Assembly: GCA_947179485.1 (NCBI GenBank) | Contig: OX359246.1 | Span: 44,061,632 to 44,125,631 of the forward strand | DNA: 64,000 nt | Reading direction: 5' to 3' | Source of the DNA: Allacma fusca | Taxonomy: Eukaryota > Arthropoda > Collembola > Symphypleona > Sminthuridae | Shown: positions 1 through 12,488 of the stretch, in pieces | Layout of the letters: the number at the start of each line of letters is the position of its first letter | Position numbering within the stretch: position 1 is the stretch's first letter | Position numbers and translations under genes: made by a program | Notes under the pieces: generated by a model | The model's database searches: none | What the model saw: the letters and a program-made list of their open reading frames with translations, nothing else | Told to the model about the DNA's origin: nothing

Positions 1-1748
1 GAATCTAGGCACATTCAAGTCGATATATATATATGGAATAGGCCGGCTCTTCCATCCAGGAGTTGTTCCAGACCCGACGAGTTTGTTTTTTCAGGATTTT
101 TAGGAGTAGAAAGTTTCCCTCCTTTGGTAATGATACTGCCAATATAGGGCCATGGCACTGGTAGATATACAAAAGTGTGTAAGACACATAGGCATAAAGT
201 AAATAATATGTGTTCCGTGCACACATTTGAGCATTTATTTTCGGAAAATGCTACCATTGTACTTCCTTCAATAAATACTGACTGGGCTGTGACATTGTGA
301 GTCAGAGCTTGTCATTTGATTTATTCACATGCAATTTCACTCTCCTGTTATTGTCATTTCAACTATGATTATTTTATTTTAACTACTCCCTTACAACTGA
401 CCATGTAGGTTTTAAAAGTAAATTCGTTTATAATTACGGACGGGTAATAAATAGATATCTACATATGTATGTAATTATGTATGTGGCAATTCTCTTGAAT
501 GCATTTCTACAAGAGTTGAGTACATTTTCAAAGGTTATGAGGACTATTGACGGTGGACTTGGTCATCATTGAAAAATGATAATGTAACGTTGGACGCTTC
601 CCTAAAAACGAGCTTCGCACTCGAAAGGGTTTTTTAAAAAAAATATATATATATTTTTAAAAATATATATTTTGAGTGTAGATGGAAAGAGAGAAAGAGA
701 GAGTTTTTGTATGAAAGCGTGCGTTTCTCAACCAGACTGATTGTGAGATAGAGAAAGAGCGAACCCCTCGGATCAATACCTACTGTTTCATAATATTTTT
801 AAGCAATTCTGTATACTTATATACCTATGCCCAGCTTTCTTGTGCAAGGAGATATAAGTATAGGTACGTGCATCTGACTTACATTCCAGATCCATAGTCT
901 ATGTAAATATCTATTTCTACTAGAGGTATAGAATATATCTATACTTATAAAGAGATTTTCACATCTTGAGTCTCTTGTCGTTCCGAGCTCCTCTGTTATT
1001 GTTAGAGGTAGTTGTGTGTCGGTGCATGTGCAAGGGCTCCAGGCTCCCAGGCTTTAACTTGTACTATAAGTATAGAGATACAGAGTAATAAAAGTTGGTG
1101 GAGTTATTCAAAGACGAGGATGGATGGGAAATAGTGTGAATCCTTTTGTAATACTTACATAACTTATATCTATGGCTTCGTATCATCTCACTCACTCATC
1201 CTCGGGGTTTAAATGTGACTTTACGTGAAGCTAGGATATATAGGTATTTGTAGGATGTTCAAGTGGGATGCTAATTTCTCTCGGTTGATATATGTACATA
1301 TCTATAAGACTGTGGACATAGTATTAGTAGGAAGAGTAGTAGTACATAGTAGTGTAATTATTACACGCTACTGGAAAAGTGGAACTTTACACTCTGTAAG
1401 CACTCAGGGTATAAATTAGTATTAAAATGACAAAAACTCCCAAGCAGATTACTTATTATTATGCTGGGCTGCTTCTCTATAATTATTATTACAACATGGT
1501 CATAAAAGAAGAGTTGGAGGGATGCACAAGACATTCGTACATACATATATGTGCATATGTACGTCCACCACTGGGACCAGTGACATGTTTCATTCTCATA
1601 CTTTTCCCTTATTATTGTTATTATTATTATAATATTCCCTTCTGGAGAGAGAATTTCATGTATTTATCTATCTACATATAGAAGTTGTAAGAGTCCAAAT
1701 CAGACAGGGACAGGGACACAGGGAGAAAGTGTGTAGTTATTTTTGGTA

Positions 1749-1754
1749 TCTCTC

Positions 1755-1794
<40 letters not shown>
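1749..1794. repeat. (CT)n microsatellite
   Basis: Nearly pure TC dinucleotide run with one CA interruption near its start. Confidence 0.95.
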
Positions 1795-1797
<3 letters not shown>

Positions 1798-2790
1798 CTT
1801 AGTACTAAAGTGGGAACAGCGAAAGGGATTTAGTTTTCCCTGCACGTATTTATATCTGTATTAATTTCTTTTCTTTTTTTCCTCCTTTTTTCTCCACCCG
1901 TCCCCTTTTTGAAATTTCTGGATGGGATTGTTCTCATACATGATGTAAATTGTGGATTTACTATTTAACTTTTGAATGTTGTATTTATCCAAGGGATCCG
2001 ACTGTGTATAGGTTTTACATCCGGATTTTTATATCTATTTACATTGGAGTAGTGACAGAGGTACTTATATCTGTACTTTCGAATTTGTCATGTATTGGTA
2101 GGCAGTAGGGAGACGTTTCCTTTTGTACAGTGGGAATTTTGGTGGAGCGTGGGCATAAGAATTGTATCAAATTATGTCTATGTACATATGTCTGTCTGCG
2201 TGTATGTAAGTACGTATGAGGAGGATTTATCTATAAGTATAGATCATATAGATGATTTTACATTTCATATTTATTTACTATACTTATAGGTCTTATACTT
2301 GCTCCATATGTAATAAATAGTATGGACGTCGTACAGTGTAGGTTGTAGGTATAGAGCCTGTGCGTGTCTGGAGTTCAAATGATTTGAACGGCTTTTGGAT
2401 GACTTTTGTAGGGTTTTGTTCTTCTCGTATTATTCTTGGGGTTGTTGGGCTCCTTTATATACCATGGGGGTTTTACATTGGAGGGACTACTCATAAACAC
2501 TTGTTTCCCCGTTCTGTATTGTATAAGTATATGTAGAATTGTATTGTTGGGACTGGGAGCGAGTGAGTTGTATGCTATTTCCGCTTTTTAACCCTGTAGT
2601 TCCATAGGTAGACATGGGCTCATGGGCTTCGGCTCTCTACAATTCATACATACTTAGGTGTAGGTAATATGAATATGGAAAAGAAGTTATGGATCCTAAT
2701 GCTACAGAGATATATGCAAAGATATGTTTTCCTTTGTGAGCGAGGTTCGAAAGTAGACTTGAGTTTTGGGACTCTCGTACACACACTCAT

Positions 2791-2794
<4 letters not shown>

Positions 2795-2849
<55 letters not shown>
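2795..2849. repeat. (AC)27 microsatellite
   Basis: Pure AC run of 55 bases; it creates long false Thr-His and Cys-Val frames on both strands. Confidence 0.98.
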
Positions 2850-2851
<2 letters not shown>

Positions 2852-4527
2852 AGGAAAATGTAAAATACTATGAGTGTGTCGTATTAATAAAGGGGGAAAT
2901 TGAGTGTGCATATGTAGATGGAGGTAAGACGGGAGTGATGGCTTGTCGATAATATGCAGACTTGTAAATGATGGAGATATGCATGGACGTGTGGGTCGTG
3001 TATTTACGGGGATGTTGATACGTGTGTGTGTGTTTGTGTGTATGTATGTATGTGTGTGTGAGGTTATAATGTTGGAGATATTTGGTTGGATATGGGTCTC
3101 AATATCTAGGATCTGTATGTACATACTTATATAAGGAACGTCCGTACTCTCATGCATGTCTCTGGTTGGATGGATGTAGATGTATATGTAGGTACGAGTT
3201 TGTGAGTGGGGAACGTGGATAATATGTAATGTATTGGGAAGACTTGATGGTGGGGGGAGAAAGCTCTGGGATTGTATTTGGAGTGCGGTTTTCATATAAT
3301 GATTGTAGGAAGTATAGGGATACAAGAGCTGGAGCTCAGGACCAGGAGCTACGGAGCTCGCTTATATGTGCATATAATAAGATCTGTAGATTTCTACTAT
3401 TTTACTGTATCCACAGACGTATAAATGCATACGTATGGTAGGGTCCGGACTGGTAGGATACATATGTAGTGAGGATATATAAAATCATATTAGAGACTCT
3501 CCCCTATTTGTGTGTGTGTGTCTAGTGTGTACCTATAGCTATACCTATGTGTAGACTGGATGTGGAAGTGTATGTAAAAGTATGGACTTGGAGGTGTGTA
3601 TTTTGTGTTCTCTCTCCCGGGCACTCTCTCCTTTACTCACCGTCTCTCTCTCTCTCTCTCTCGTAATCAAAAGCACTAGCTTTTACTTTAGCTCTTACTC
3701 TCTCTCTCTCTGCCTCTTACTCACAACCTCTGCCTCACTCTTCCTTCCTACATACAGAATATATGTATATTTACACTTTACTCAGACCTTGGAGACTCCT
3801 TTGAATCGGTCATTATTATTCAGATCGGGGTCCAGCCAGAGAAACGGAGAGAAATTGGGAATTGTCTTGGTGTTGAATGAGCGCGTTGAAACGTCCATGC
3901 GTATATATGTATGTAGATATATATCCACATGTACTAGAAAAACAATGTATGTGAGAAATACATGTGAGTGTACGTATCTAAGAAAAACACTGGATGCTCA
4001 TTGGATCTGGGTTTAATGGAGTGTGGGTAATCTATATCCGAGATGTTTGGTAACTTGGGTGTTTTCATGTGACAGTGTGAAAGTTATACCTTATCAGTTC
4101 ATGGAGATAGAGATAGATGATAGGTGGAATGTAAAGTAACTGTTGTAGACGTTTAAATATAATGTAAATTGTATATATACATAGATATGTTGAGATATCA
4201 TGTCCTGTACAAGTCTTTGAAACTTGGAAGATATCTTTTTATTTTGGACGGACGGAGTAGCAGTACAGTGTACTTATTTACTCTTGTTTTGTTTCGAGGA
4301 TTTTCGATTACGTCGTAGTAGTAGATAGTAGTAGCGGAGGAAATAGTATTATTTTGAATGTTTGGAGTATAAAGTCCGTAGGGTTATCCAAGGAAGACTC
4401 GACAAGAAGGTCTGGCTTCACTTCTTGGAGTGCTTGTTATGGTGATGCCCGTGACAATAGAAGTGATACACTTGTGTGGAAATTTTTGTAACTCTATATG
4501 TAGATAGTGGTAAGAGTCAGGGATAGG

Positions 4528-4561
<34 letters not shown>

Positions 4562-4566
4562 GAGAG
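4528..4566. repeat. (GA)n microsatellite
   Basis: GA dinucleotide run with one extra G in the middle; the purine-rich flank continues to about 4,665. Confidence 0.95.
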
Positions 4567-5548
4567 CAAGGCCAACTTGAGCATGGAAGGGAAAGATGGA
4601 GAAAAAGAAGAGAAGAGTCAAGAGCACGAAAGAGTGAGAGAGAGAGAGTGAAAGAAAGAGGAAGACAAAGCTAGTAGATTTGAAATGTGCTGAAATTCAG
4701 TTTTGTGTCTGCTTGGCTTGTTATGCTCTCCATACATATACATATGTAATTATATATGTATAACCAGATTCTGTATATGGACATTTCCAAATGTACAGCT
4801 ATATAGAATCCACTTACACTTTAAGAGTGCTCAGACCTTGTGCAACTTAAGGTTTGCATACATCAGTACGCATGCATGTACATATGTATGTATTAAGAAA
4901 GTCATCCTTTATGGATATCTTACATGAAGATAAGGCTATCTTGACTCTCTCCTAGTTTGGGTATGTGTGTGTGTGTGTGTATGTACGTACATTTACAATG
5001 GGAGAGAAAGCTTATATAAAAGTATATATTTTATATGTACGCATATCTATAAGTACAACTAAATACATATATAATTATATATGTGTAAGGACGTAGATGT
5101 AGATATACAGATGCATAGGTATGCACTTATAAGTTCATGGAATTTTCCAAGACGAGGAGGACGTGAGCCTGCTATTGATGGTGTATAAGAAAGGAAGGAA
5201 GGTTCGGGACTTGGGACGACAGTGAGAACGTTAGGGAGAAAATGTTTCCTGGTCTCGTTCCTACATTTCTCCTATTACTTACTCTCTCGTGCTTTTCCTT
5301 GCACATGTCTCTTTGACTGTATGTATGGGCACATAACTATTCTCATGGAATGATGTTTTGGGGGCCCAGGGAAGCTTCAGTTCATGCTTCGTACTGGAAA
5401 TATATTCCTGGGGTTGTGTTATGTGTATAATATGTATGTACGTCTCTGTGGAGAAGAAGACTTTTCAAGAGTGTTAGGCTTTAGGATATAGGGAAGTACC
5501 TATAAGCACTGTATTATTTTATGTGTTGGTACTTGTGTAAGTACATAG

Positions 5549-5569
5549 TCTCTCTCTCTCTCTCTCTCT
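5549..5569. repeat. (CT)n microsatellite
   Basis: TC run, followed by three GGCTCTCT-type units to about 5,605. Confidence 0.9.
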
Positions 5570-5940
5570 GGCTCTCTCTGGCTCTCTTTGGCTCTCTATC
5601 TCTCTTCTCTGTATTGTCTGCTTCTTGTGTGTGTTTCTCTCCCTACTCTTATGTATATATACATCCTATACCTATATATGAGAGTTTTTGAGTCGTGTGG
5701 CTTGAGCTCGTGAGTCTGTCTTGTGCTAAAAGTCCTCCATGCAATGAAATGTTCACACAAGTAGAAGATTTTCCTCGGTTGTGTTCTGTCTCTATCTATA
5801 TAGATACAGGGATATGTATCTTATAGTAATTATATACCTAAAGATATATCTATATATTAAGATACGGAGTTATGTGTGGACTTGGATACTTTTTTATGTA
5901 GTAGCTTCCAAGTCCTATGTGTTATACTTAGTGCAGCTGA

Positions 5941-5942
<2 letters not shown>

Positions 5943-5989
<47 letters not shown>

Positions 5990-6000
5990 ACTCTCACTCA
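5943..6000. repeat. (CT)20 tract with CTCA tail
   Basis: Pure CT from 5,943 to 5,983, then CACTCT units to 6,000. It is complementary to the GA run at 6,110-6,142. Confidence 0.97.
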
Positions 6001-6106
6001 GTCAGCTCGCTCAAGTCTTTCCCTCCTCGTGGTGTGTGCGGTATTAAATGTGAGTGTGCCTGTGTACATGGAGTTCTTCTCGCTCTCCATCATACAGAGG
6101 ATATAA

Positions 6107-6109
<3 letters not shown>

Positions 6110-6142
<33 letters not shown>
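6110..6142. repeat. (GA)16 tract, inverted partner of the 5,943 CT tract
   Basis: Pure GA run of 33 bases, 126 bases after the CT run; on one RNA the two could pair over about 33 bp. Confidence 0.97.
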
Positions 6143-6145
<3 letters not shown>

Positions 6146-6743
6146 GACTCTAACTATGTGAGTGAGAATTGTGAGAAGGAGTAGGAGCTCCGTACTCGGA
6201 GTACGTATCATCTGGTCTCGTTGATAGATATATAGAATGTGAGTGACTCTCTGTGTGTGAGGGAGTGTTGGAGGAAGAACGGGAGAAACAGTTGTGTGTA
6301 GTGTGTACAACTATACTCCAACTACTGCTATACCACTACTATTACTCATGAGTTGTAGTAGTAAGTACATAGGGTTGTGTAGAAGAGCAGAAAGGAAGAG
6401 AGTCAGAGAGAGTGACTGACGGTGTACGGACGGACGGGAGAGAGAGAGAGAGAGGGAGAGAGGAGTGCGAGTACCTTTGACTTAAGCTCCTATGGTTCCT
6501 CTTGTACTATAGAGTTTTAGATATATGGGTATATATAAACTCAAATACGACCCCTGCTACACTCCTCCTTGTACTTATTACATAGAAAATATAGTTTCTC
6601 GGTTTTTTAACTGTAATAATTATGTATCTATATATGTAGGTCTAACGTAGGGCTTATAGACAGACACATATGTTTACGTGGTGAAACTTCTTGAATTTTT
6701 CCCAGCCCGGAGAGATAAGGCTCATTTCTGCCTCTCTTGGAAA

Positions 6744-6790
6744 GTGTGTGTGTGTATGTGTGTGTGTGTGTGTGCATGTGTGTGTGTGTG
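6744..6790. repeat. (GT)n imperfect microsatellite
   Basis: GT run broken by ATGT and CATGT units. Confidence 0.92.
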
Positions 6791-6945
6791 TATGTCTGTC
6801 TGTCTTTTGTGAATGCCACTGCTACCACGAGCACACAGTCCTAACTTGCTTGGAGAGAGAGGCAGACCCCTGGAAAAGTTAGATTGTAGGAAGATAGGGA
6901 AAAAGAAACGTTGATCGTCTTCTGTCTACCTTGCTCTTACTCTTA

Positions 6946-6997
6946 CTCTCTCTCTCTCTCTCTCACTCACTCACTCACTCACTCACTCATTCACTCT
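6946..6997. repeat. (CT)n followed by (ACTC)n
   Basis: CT run to 6,964, then tandem ACTC tetranucleotides with one ATTC change near the end. Confidence 0.92.
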
Positions 6998-8454
6998 TAC
7001 TATCTTTTATAGTCTTCACTGTTTCTCCAAGACGTTTACTACTTTTTTTTTGAGACCAGTAACATTATTTGAGAAGATACTTTTCTTTCTTCTGTGAGCC
7101 CTTGATATAGTAAATAGGTAGTAAACCTAATGTGAAAGTATATCTCTATAACTACGACGGGCTCAAATTTGCACATCCGCGACACACACAACGTGCTCTC
7201 CCTTGGTGACAGTTAAGGATTTCCTTGAGGAAAAAACCCTCTGTATATTACTGCACATATATAATTATTTCTTCACAGTGTATCTATTTATTTTCGGAGC
7301 TCCTGGAGGAAATTGGAAAAATTCCCAATTTTATTCATTCGGAATTGTTGTACTGCAATAATTATTACTAATACAAATAATAACAACTACTCCTGGAATA
7401 CAAAACTCTGGATTCTGCACTCTCAAGTTTTTTTTTTCATGGAAAATATTAAACGGAATTTTTGAAGACAATTTCTGAGAACTGTTGTAAGACAAAAATA
7501 TAAAGGACAGACTAGATGTCATTCTGACAACGTCCTATCTCAAGACCAACGCTGTTGTCACTTAAATTTTGAAGAAAATTGTGAACATTTTAAAATATTT
7601 CACGAAACTCTACTTATTTTTATCTTGTAGTACACATGACATGGGTATATGTACATTACTATAGTGACAAGAGTGATTCATGGATATACGTATACCTATA
7701 TGAACATTATCCCTTGAAAGATCCAGAGGGATAGAAAGAGTGCGTGCGATATGAGTAGCTCGTCGTGTGTTCATTATTATATTTAAGTAAGTGTGGATTA
7801 TGGATGTATTATTGGGTCTGTAGTTTCTCCTACAACTGTGAACTGTGCGGATACATATGTAGAGACAGTAATCATATGTGTGTGGATTTAGATACTGACT
7901 GTTGAGTGAGGGGACGGAAACTGTTTAAAAAGGATTTTTACCTGTGGAATAATTAATGAGTACAAGCTCTTGTCTCTCAGTATACTTATATCTGTATATA
8001 TCTATCTATATAAAAGTTCCTGACAGTCAGTCATCACTTCGTCTCTTCATGCAAAGAAGGAGGACTTGCATGGTTGGGAATATATAAGACAAGAAGAATT
8101 ATCTTATAGAGGGACTATTTGATTATGCTCCTAAGCGTAAATGTACATACAGATAGACAGATAGATACATACATACATATATAAATACTTTAATACACAG
8201 TAAATTGTGCTCTCTCTCTCTCTCTGTGTCTTTCTCTATTTGACCAGTATTTACTGTGTACTGGACATTTCCTCCCTACTCTCTCTCTCTCAAAGGGACA
8301 CTGTGGAATCATACATATATAGACACCGATACATAGTTTCCTATTCCCTGCGAAGGCTTAGCTTTTTTGGTCAGTCATTGGCCAGGAAGAGCAACCTACG
8401 ACCACTATAGAGAACCACAGTCGTTATTATTGTCGTCTCTCTTCTCACTCTGTC

Positions 8455-8460
<6 letters not shown>

Positions 8461-8520
<60 letters not shown>
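8461..8520. repeat. (TC)30 microsatellite
   Basis: Sixty-base uninterrupted TC run, the longest pure dinucleotide tract in the window; flanked upstream by CT-rich DNA from about 8,430. Confidence 0.98.
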
Positions 8521-8523
<3 letters not shown>

Positions 8524-8582
8524 AGTCCGTTTCGTGACATTTGACGTTGGAAGTTGTAAGGAGCCAGCAAGCACGTTCACAT

Positions 8583-8592
8583 GAACCGGTTC
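8583..8592. promoter_or_regulatory. GAACCGGTTC palindrome matching the Grainyhead core
   Basis: Perfect 10-bp palindrome containing AACCGGTT, the known preferred core of Grainyhead/CP2 factors, 63 bases past the (TC)30 tract. The match is exact; a function is inference. Confidence 0.3.
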
Positions 8593-9603
8593 AAGTTGTA
8601 AACTGTTTTTCTCTTTTGTGTATGTGGTTATATAGATACTTATATTATATATACTTACACATTTCGTCTGTTGTTGTGGGGTGTATCCATTTGACTACAG
8701 TTAACAATAAGTGACGTGGAGTTTGTTCTTCTTCTAATTCTTCTGCTGTTCTTGGACTCCTATGTCTGACTTTATAAGACACTCAGCACTTCCATTGACG
8801 AAGACAGGAAGATTGGCTTGTGGGCTTTGGGATAATTATTACTCTTGAAAAAAGTTGTGTACTTTTGAGGTTCATCACTCATACAGAGCACATCTCAGGA
8901 CTAGAACTTACTTATTACAATTAGTTGTGAACGGTTCCGGTCGAATTAGAGCACACATTTCCTCTGACAGGGAAGTGAGTGCTACATTGTTGTGACTAAT
9001 TGAATTATTACAGACAGACACAGAGTAATCGTATGAACTTGTGATTCTAATGTTGTTGTTGTTATTATTATTGTCATTGTTAATAGAGCAGGTGTAGGCT
9101 GTAGGACGTGGTAAATATTAAATGGTGTGGTGTATCTAGTGTTGAGTGCCATAACTAAAACCAAGAAAAAACCCTGTGGATCTGTGAATTTAACTTCTGA
9201 TCTCTTAATAGTTCTTTCTAATAATTAGGTGAAATATAATGTGTCAGATTTGAAGGTACACAATCAGTAATGAATTATTAAGGAAGTACGAGTATTATAG
9301 TAAAAGTGAGGAATCCAAAAGCAATAATCAAAGTTAGATTTACTTGTTACATTTACATACGTCTAAATATTCACAGAATATTATTAGCTATTATTAGTAT
9401 ATCTGTGAGTTAGGGACTTAAAATGACCTAATTGAATAAGGCTAGTAATAAAAGCAGAGGTTCTATTTACGAGTGTGTCTCTGTGTATATTTTGAAGTTC
9501 CTTTTTTTTTGACAAAAATGAAATCGTAAGGTGTCCTTCCCTGTAAGAATAATTGTGAGTGTGAGGAAAAAAATTACAGGAGGAAAGTTAAATGAAAGTG
9601 TGT

Positions 9604-9610
<7 letters not shown>

Positions 9611-9639
<29 letters not shown>
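9611..9639. repeat. (CT)n microsatellite
   Basis: CT run of 29 bases following a T7 tract. Confidence 0.93.
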
Positions 9640-9645
<6 letters not shown>

Positions 9646-10050
9646 TGTCACATTTGCTCTTTGTGTGTGGATCTATATGATGTCGTAAAATTGTCCTCTC
9701 CTCTCTTGTCTGTTGGGAAGGATAAGATTTTGTAGAGGAATAGATTTCATTGATGTATGTATCTATATAATTAGGGATGTGGATATGTACTAATATCTGA
9801 AAGGTATTTAAAACGTTTTCTGCTCAATATTGTCACGTCTTGATTTTTTTTTTCTTTTTGAAAAACAAAAATGCAAGTCTAAGGAGTAGGATTGAGTGGA
9901 GAGAATATACGAGCGGACAACTCTGTCTTGTTGCTTTATTTTCTAGTCAGACCTGTATAACCTTTTTGGGATATCTACAATATTATTATATATTAGCTTG
10001 AGAGGGATAGTAATCGTTGACACTGGGTGTTGGACGCTTATTTACTTTTA

Positions 10051-10070
10051 TATAAGTATATATACTTATA
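10051..10070. repeat. 20-bp perfect palindrome TATAAGTATA/TATACTTATA
   Basis: The two ten-base halves are exact reverse complements without a spacer. It contains both orientations of the ATAAGTA word that recurs across the region. Confidence 0.9.
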
Positions 10071-12422
10071 TATAGATATATATATATATATTTAATTATA
10101 TATATTTTTTTAGGACTGCTAGAAACAATTTGCCGAATCAATAATAAATAGATACAGTTGACTCATTTTGTAGTGTATCTGTATACTTACTTGTAGTAAT
10201 TTTTTTTGCTATATACAATATAGTTTCTTAAGTGAGGGATAGATGCATAGATAGGTAGACAGGGAGAGAGAGAGAGAAAACAAAATAAGATTCTCTTTTT
10301 CAATTCCCTTGTCGTCATCATCATTATTATTATCAAAATCATCACTGTTGACATCGACACCTGTGATATAGTGTAAAGTAAAATTGGCAATCTTTTTTCA
10401 AAAAAAAAAAAAGCTACATTTATTTTTAAAGGGATTCCCGCACCGACAAATCCATAGGGAGAGAGAGAGAAAATTATATAGAAGACACTGGTATAGAGAA
10501 TTTTTCAAGGGGAATCCCCTGGGAGAGTTTATAAATGTATGGTTTTAAATTGTAAAGGAGTGACATTATTTTGAAAGGACACACTCTGTTTTTGTTTTCA
10601 AAGAGTCTCTTCTTCTAGTCGATTTGTGTTATTATATCTATATATACATATACCTTGTGAGTATCGGAAGTGTATCTATCTATAAATTTAATATAGGTTG
10701 ACGGAAATCGGAAAAGACTCTCAAATCAAAAGGGAAAAGTTAAACTTTGTAAGGGAAAGAGTACTTTTCTGGGATGGAGATAATTATTATTATATAATAA
10801 TTGTAATAATTACACATGTAAAGTAAGTATAAGTACAAAGGTGTAACTTTATACTGGGAGGATTTTCCTCTTCGTATAGATATAGATATATCTAATTATA
10901 CATAAGTAATTACAACTTGTTCTTTTTTTTATTGAGTACGATAACGATTCGTTATTGAATCAAGTTTGGATGTAAGAAGTAAATATTAGGGGGGTTGTAT
11001 TATTGCATAGGGAAAGGAGAATAGGGAAGATAAGAAAACTTTTCCTCTGTAAGTTTCTCTGCTATGTTCTATGTAAAGTCAGGAGGGTTATAATAATTAA
11101 TTATTTGTGAACAGTTGTGTATACAATTGTAGCTATATCTACAGACATACATACTTATTAGTTGCTCTTTTGTGCATCCCTATGTAACTGGTTGGTTACT
11201 GTTACTGTTGATGTTGTTGTTGTTGCTGCTGTATCTGTTGTTCTCGTCACCCTGTGACTGTGACTCGTCATTCATTCATATATGAGAGACGTTTTAGTGT
11301 AGAGTAGTGTTCAGATCCCCTGTCCTGTGTGTACTTATCTATCTATATGCAGACATAGTGTGTGGTATAATTTATTACTACCCAAATAATTGTATACTAA
11401 ATACATACATACTTATTCTACATATATATAGAGAGAGAGAAGAAGAAAAAAAAATAAAGAGAGAGACTCTTAAGTTGGGACTGTGTCTTCATTTTTTGAG
11501 GAGAGAGATCCAAAATCCATTATTATATAGATATACTAGAGAGCGGAGTTGAAGGAAGAGGATTTTTGGTTGACTTTTTGGCAAACCTTTAATAGTTATC
11601 ATCATGTTCTGCTGGGACGAAATGTTCTGAAGACGAAGAGCGTGTGGTTGTGGTGAGACAAAGTGTTGGACACAGTGTTGGTTGAGTATATATAACCAGT
11701 GTACTTATTCCTTACTTGCTCCGTGTCTACATATAAGTATACATATATGTGTGTGACTCTCTGGTTGTTTGTATCATTGGATGAGGAACTAATGGTAGAG
11801 AGGTACAATATGTACAAGTGCATAAGCTTAAAAATAAAATTTGACGGAGATTCTTCTACTGTATTTAACAAGTAGTCGTCCTACTACTACTGCAACTACT
11901 ACTACTGCAACTACTATTACTGCTCCTACAAATACAACGACAACTACTACTACTCCACAGTAGACTCTCCAAAACAAGCAGATCTCTGTCCCTGTCTTGT
12001 ATTTATTTCTCTCTGAGATTGTGTGTGTATATGTGTGTGTGTATACCTATATATATATGTGAGTGTGTGTGTGTGTCTGTAGGACACAAGCTAAAGTTTC
12101 CCGGATGATTTCCTTTCCCTGTTAAAAGGAGAATTATTATTATTGTTAATTTTTCCTCAGGAATAATAAATTAAAGGAAAGGAACTCAACTTAATAATTT
12201 TGAGTTTGCAAAAACTTGCAAAAAAAAAGTCCTCCTCTCATCTCTGGTGATTGTTCCCGAGGAGTTGTATATCTTTTTTTAGATTTTTCCGAGAGAGGGG
12301 GAAAAGTTAAGTTTGGAGAGACTCATCCGACTCGGGGAGTTAACAAAGAGTGTAGAGAATTAGAAAAAAAAAGATAGAACGCAGAGAGAGCGAGTGAGAT
12401 ACATTACATAGATATACATACT

Positions 12423-12430
12423 TATATAAG
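12423..12430 (+). promoter_or_regulatory. TATA-like box upstream of the poly-His exon
   Basis: TATATAAG lies 59 bases before the ATG at 12,489, so a start site near 12,455 would be possible. The same kind of word is very common throughout this region, so the match alone carries little weight, and the strand-skew evidence points to transcription starting further upstream. Confidence 0.2.
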
Positions 12431-12488
12431 AGAGAAGAGAAGTGTGAGAAGCAAAAGGGAAAAAAGTTTTGGCAAAGAAGAATTGCCA

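Larger units (their letters stand above)
1..12488. other. Non-coding, microsatellite-rich region upstream of the poly-His exon
   Basis: No open frame here looks like protein: the longer ones are Leu-Ser, Thr-His or Cys-Val strings made by CT, CA and GT repeats. The first 1-2 kb has mixed base composition; from about 2 kb onward the + strand is clearly rich in G and T, as in the later intron. I infer that this DNA is transcribed on the + strand as part of the gustavus unit, as a 5' leader intron or an upstream promoter region. A good 3' splice site (pyrimidine tract, then CAG ending at 12,160) could begin a 5' UTR exon that leads into the poly-His exon. The word TACTTAT/ATAAGTA is very frequent. 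Nothing else recognised. Confidence 0.6.

Noticed and set aside
2588-2610. Resemblance to the miR-10 mature sequence
   Set aside because: Only a broken partial match (ACCCTGTAG then a changed base) and no hairpin arm seen.
2644-3325. Open frames of Cys-Val or Thr-His strings
   Set aside because: They are direct translations of the (AC)n tract and TA/TG-rich DNA, with no splice or homology support.
3582-4016. 144-codon + frame rich in Ser and Leu
   Set aside because: Most of it is CT repeat; the remainder has no recognisable protein character.
4125-4136. TGGAATGTAAAG, identical to the first 12 bases of miR-1
   Set aside because: The match stops after 12 bases and no complementary arm lies nearby to form a precursor.
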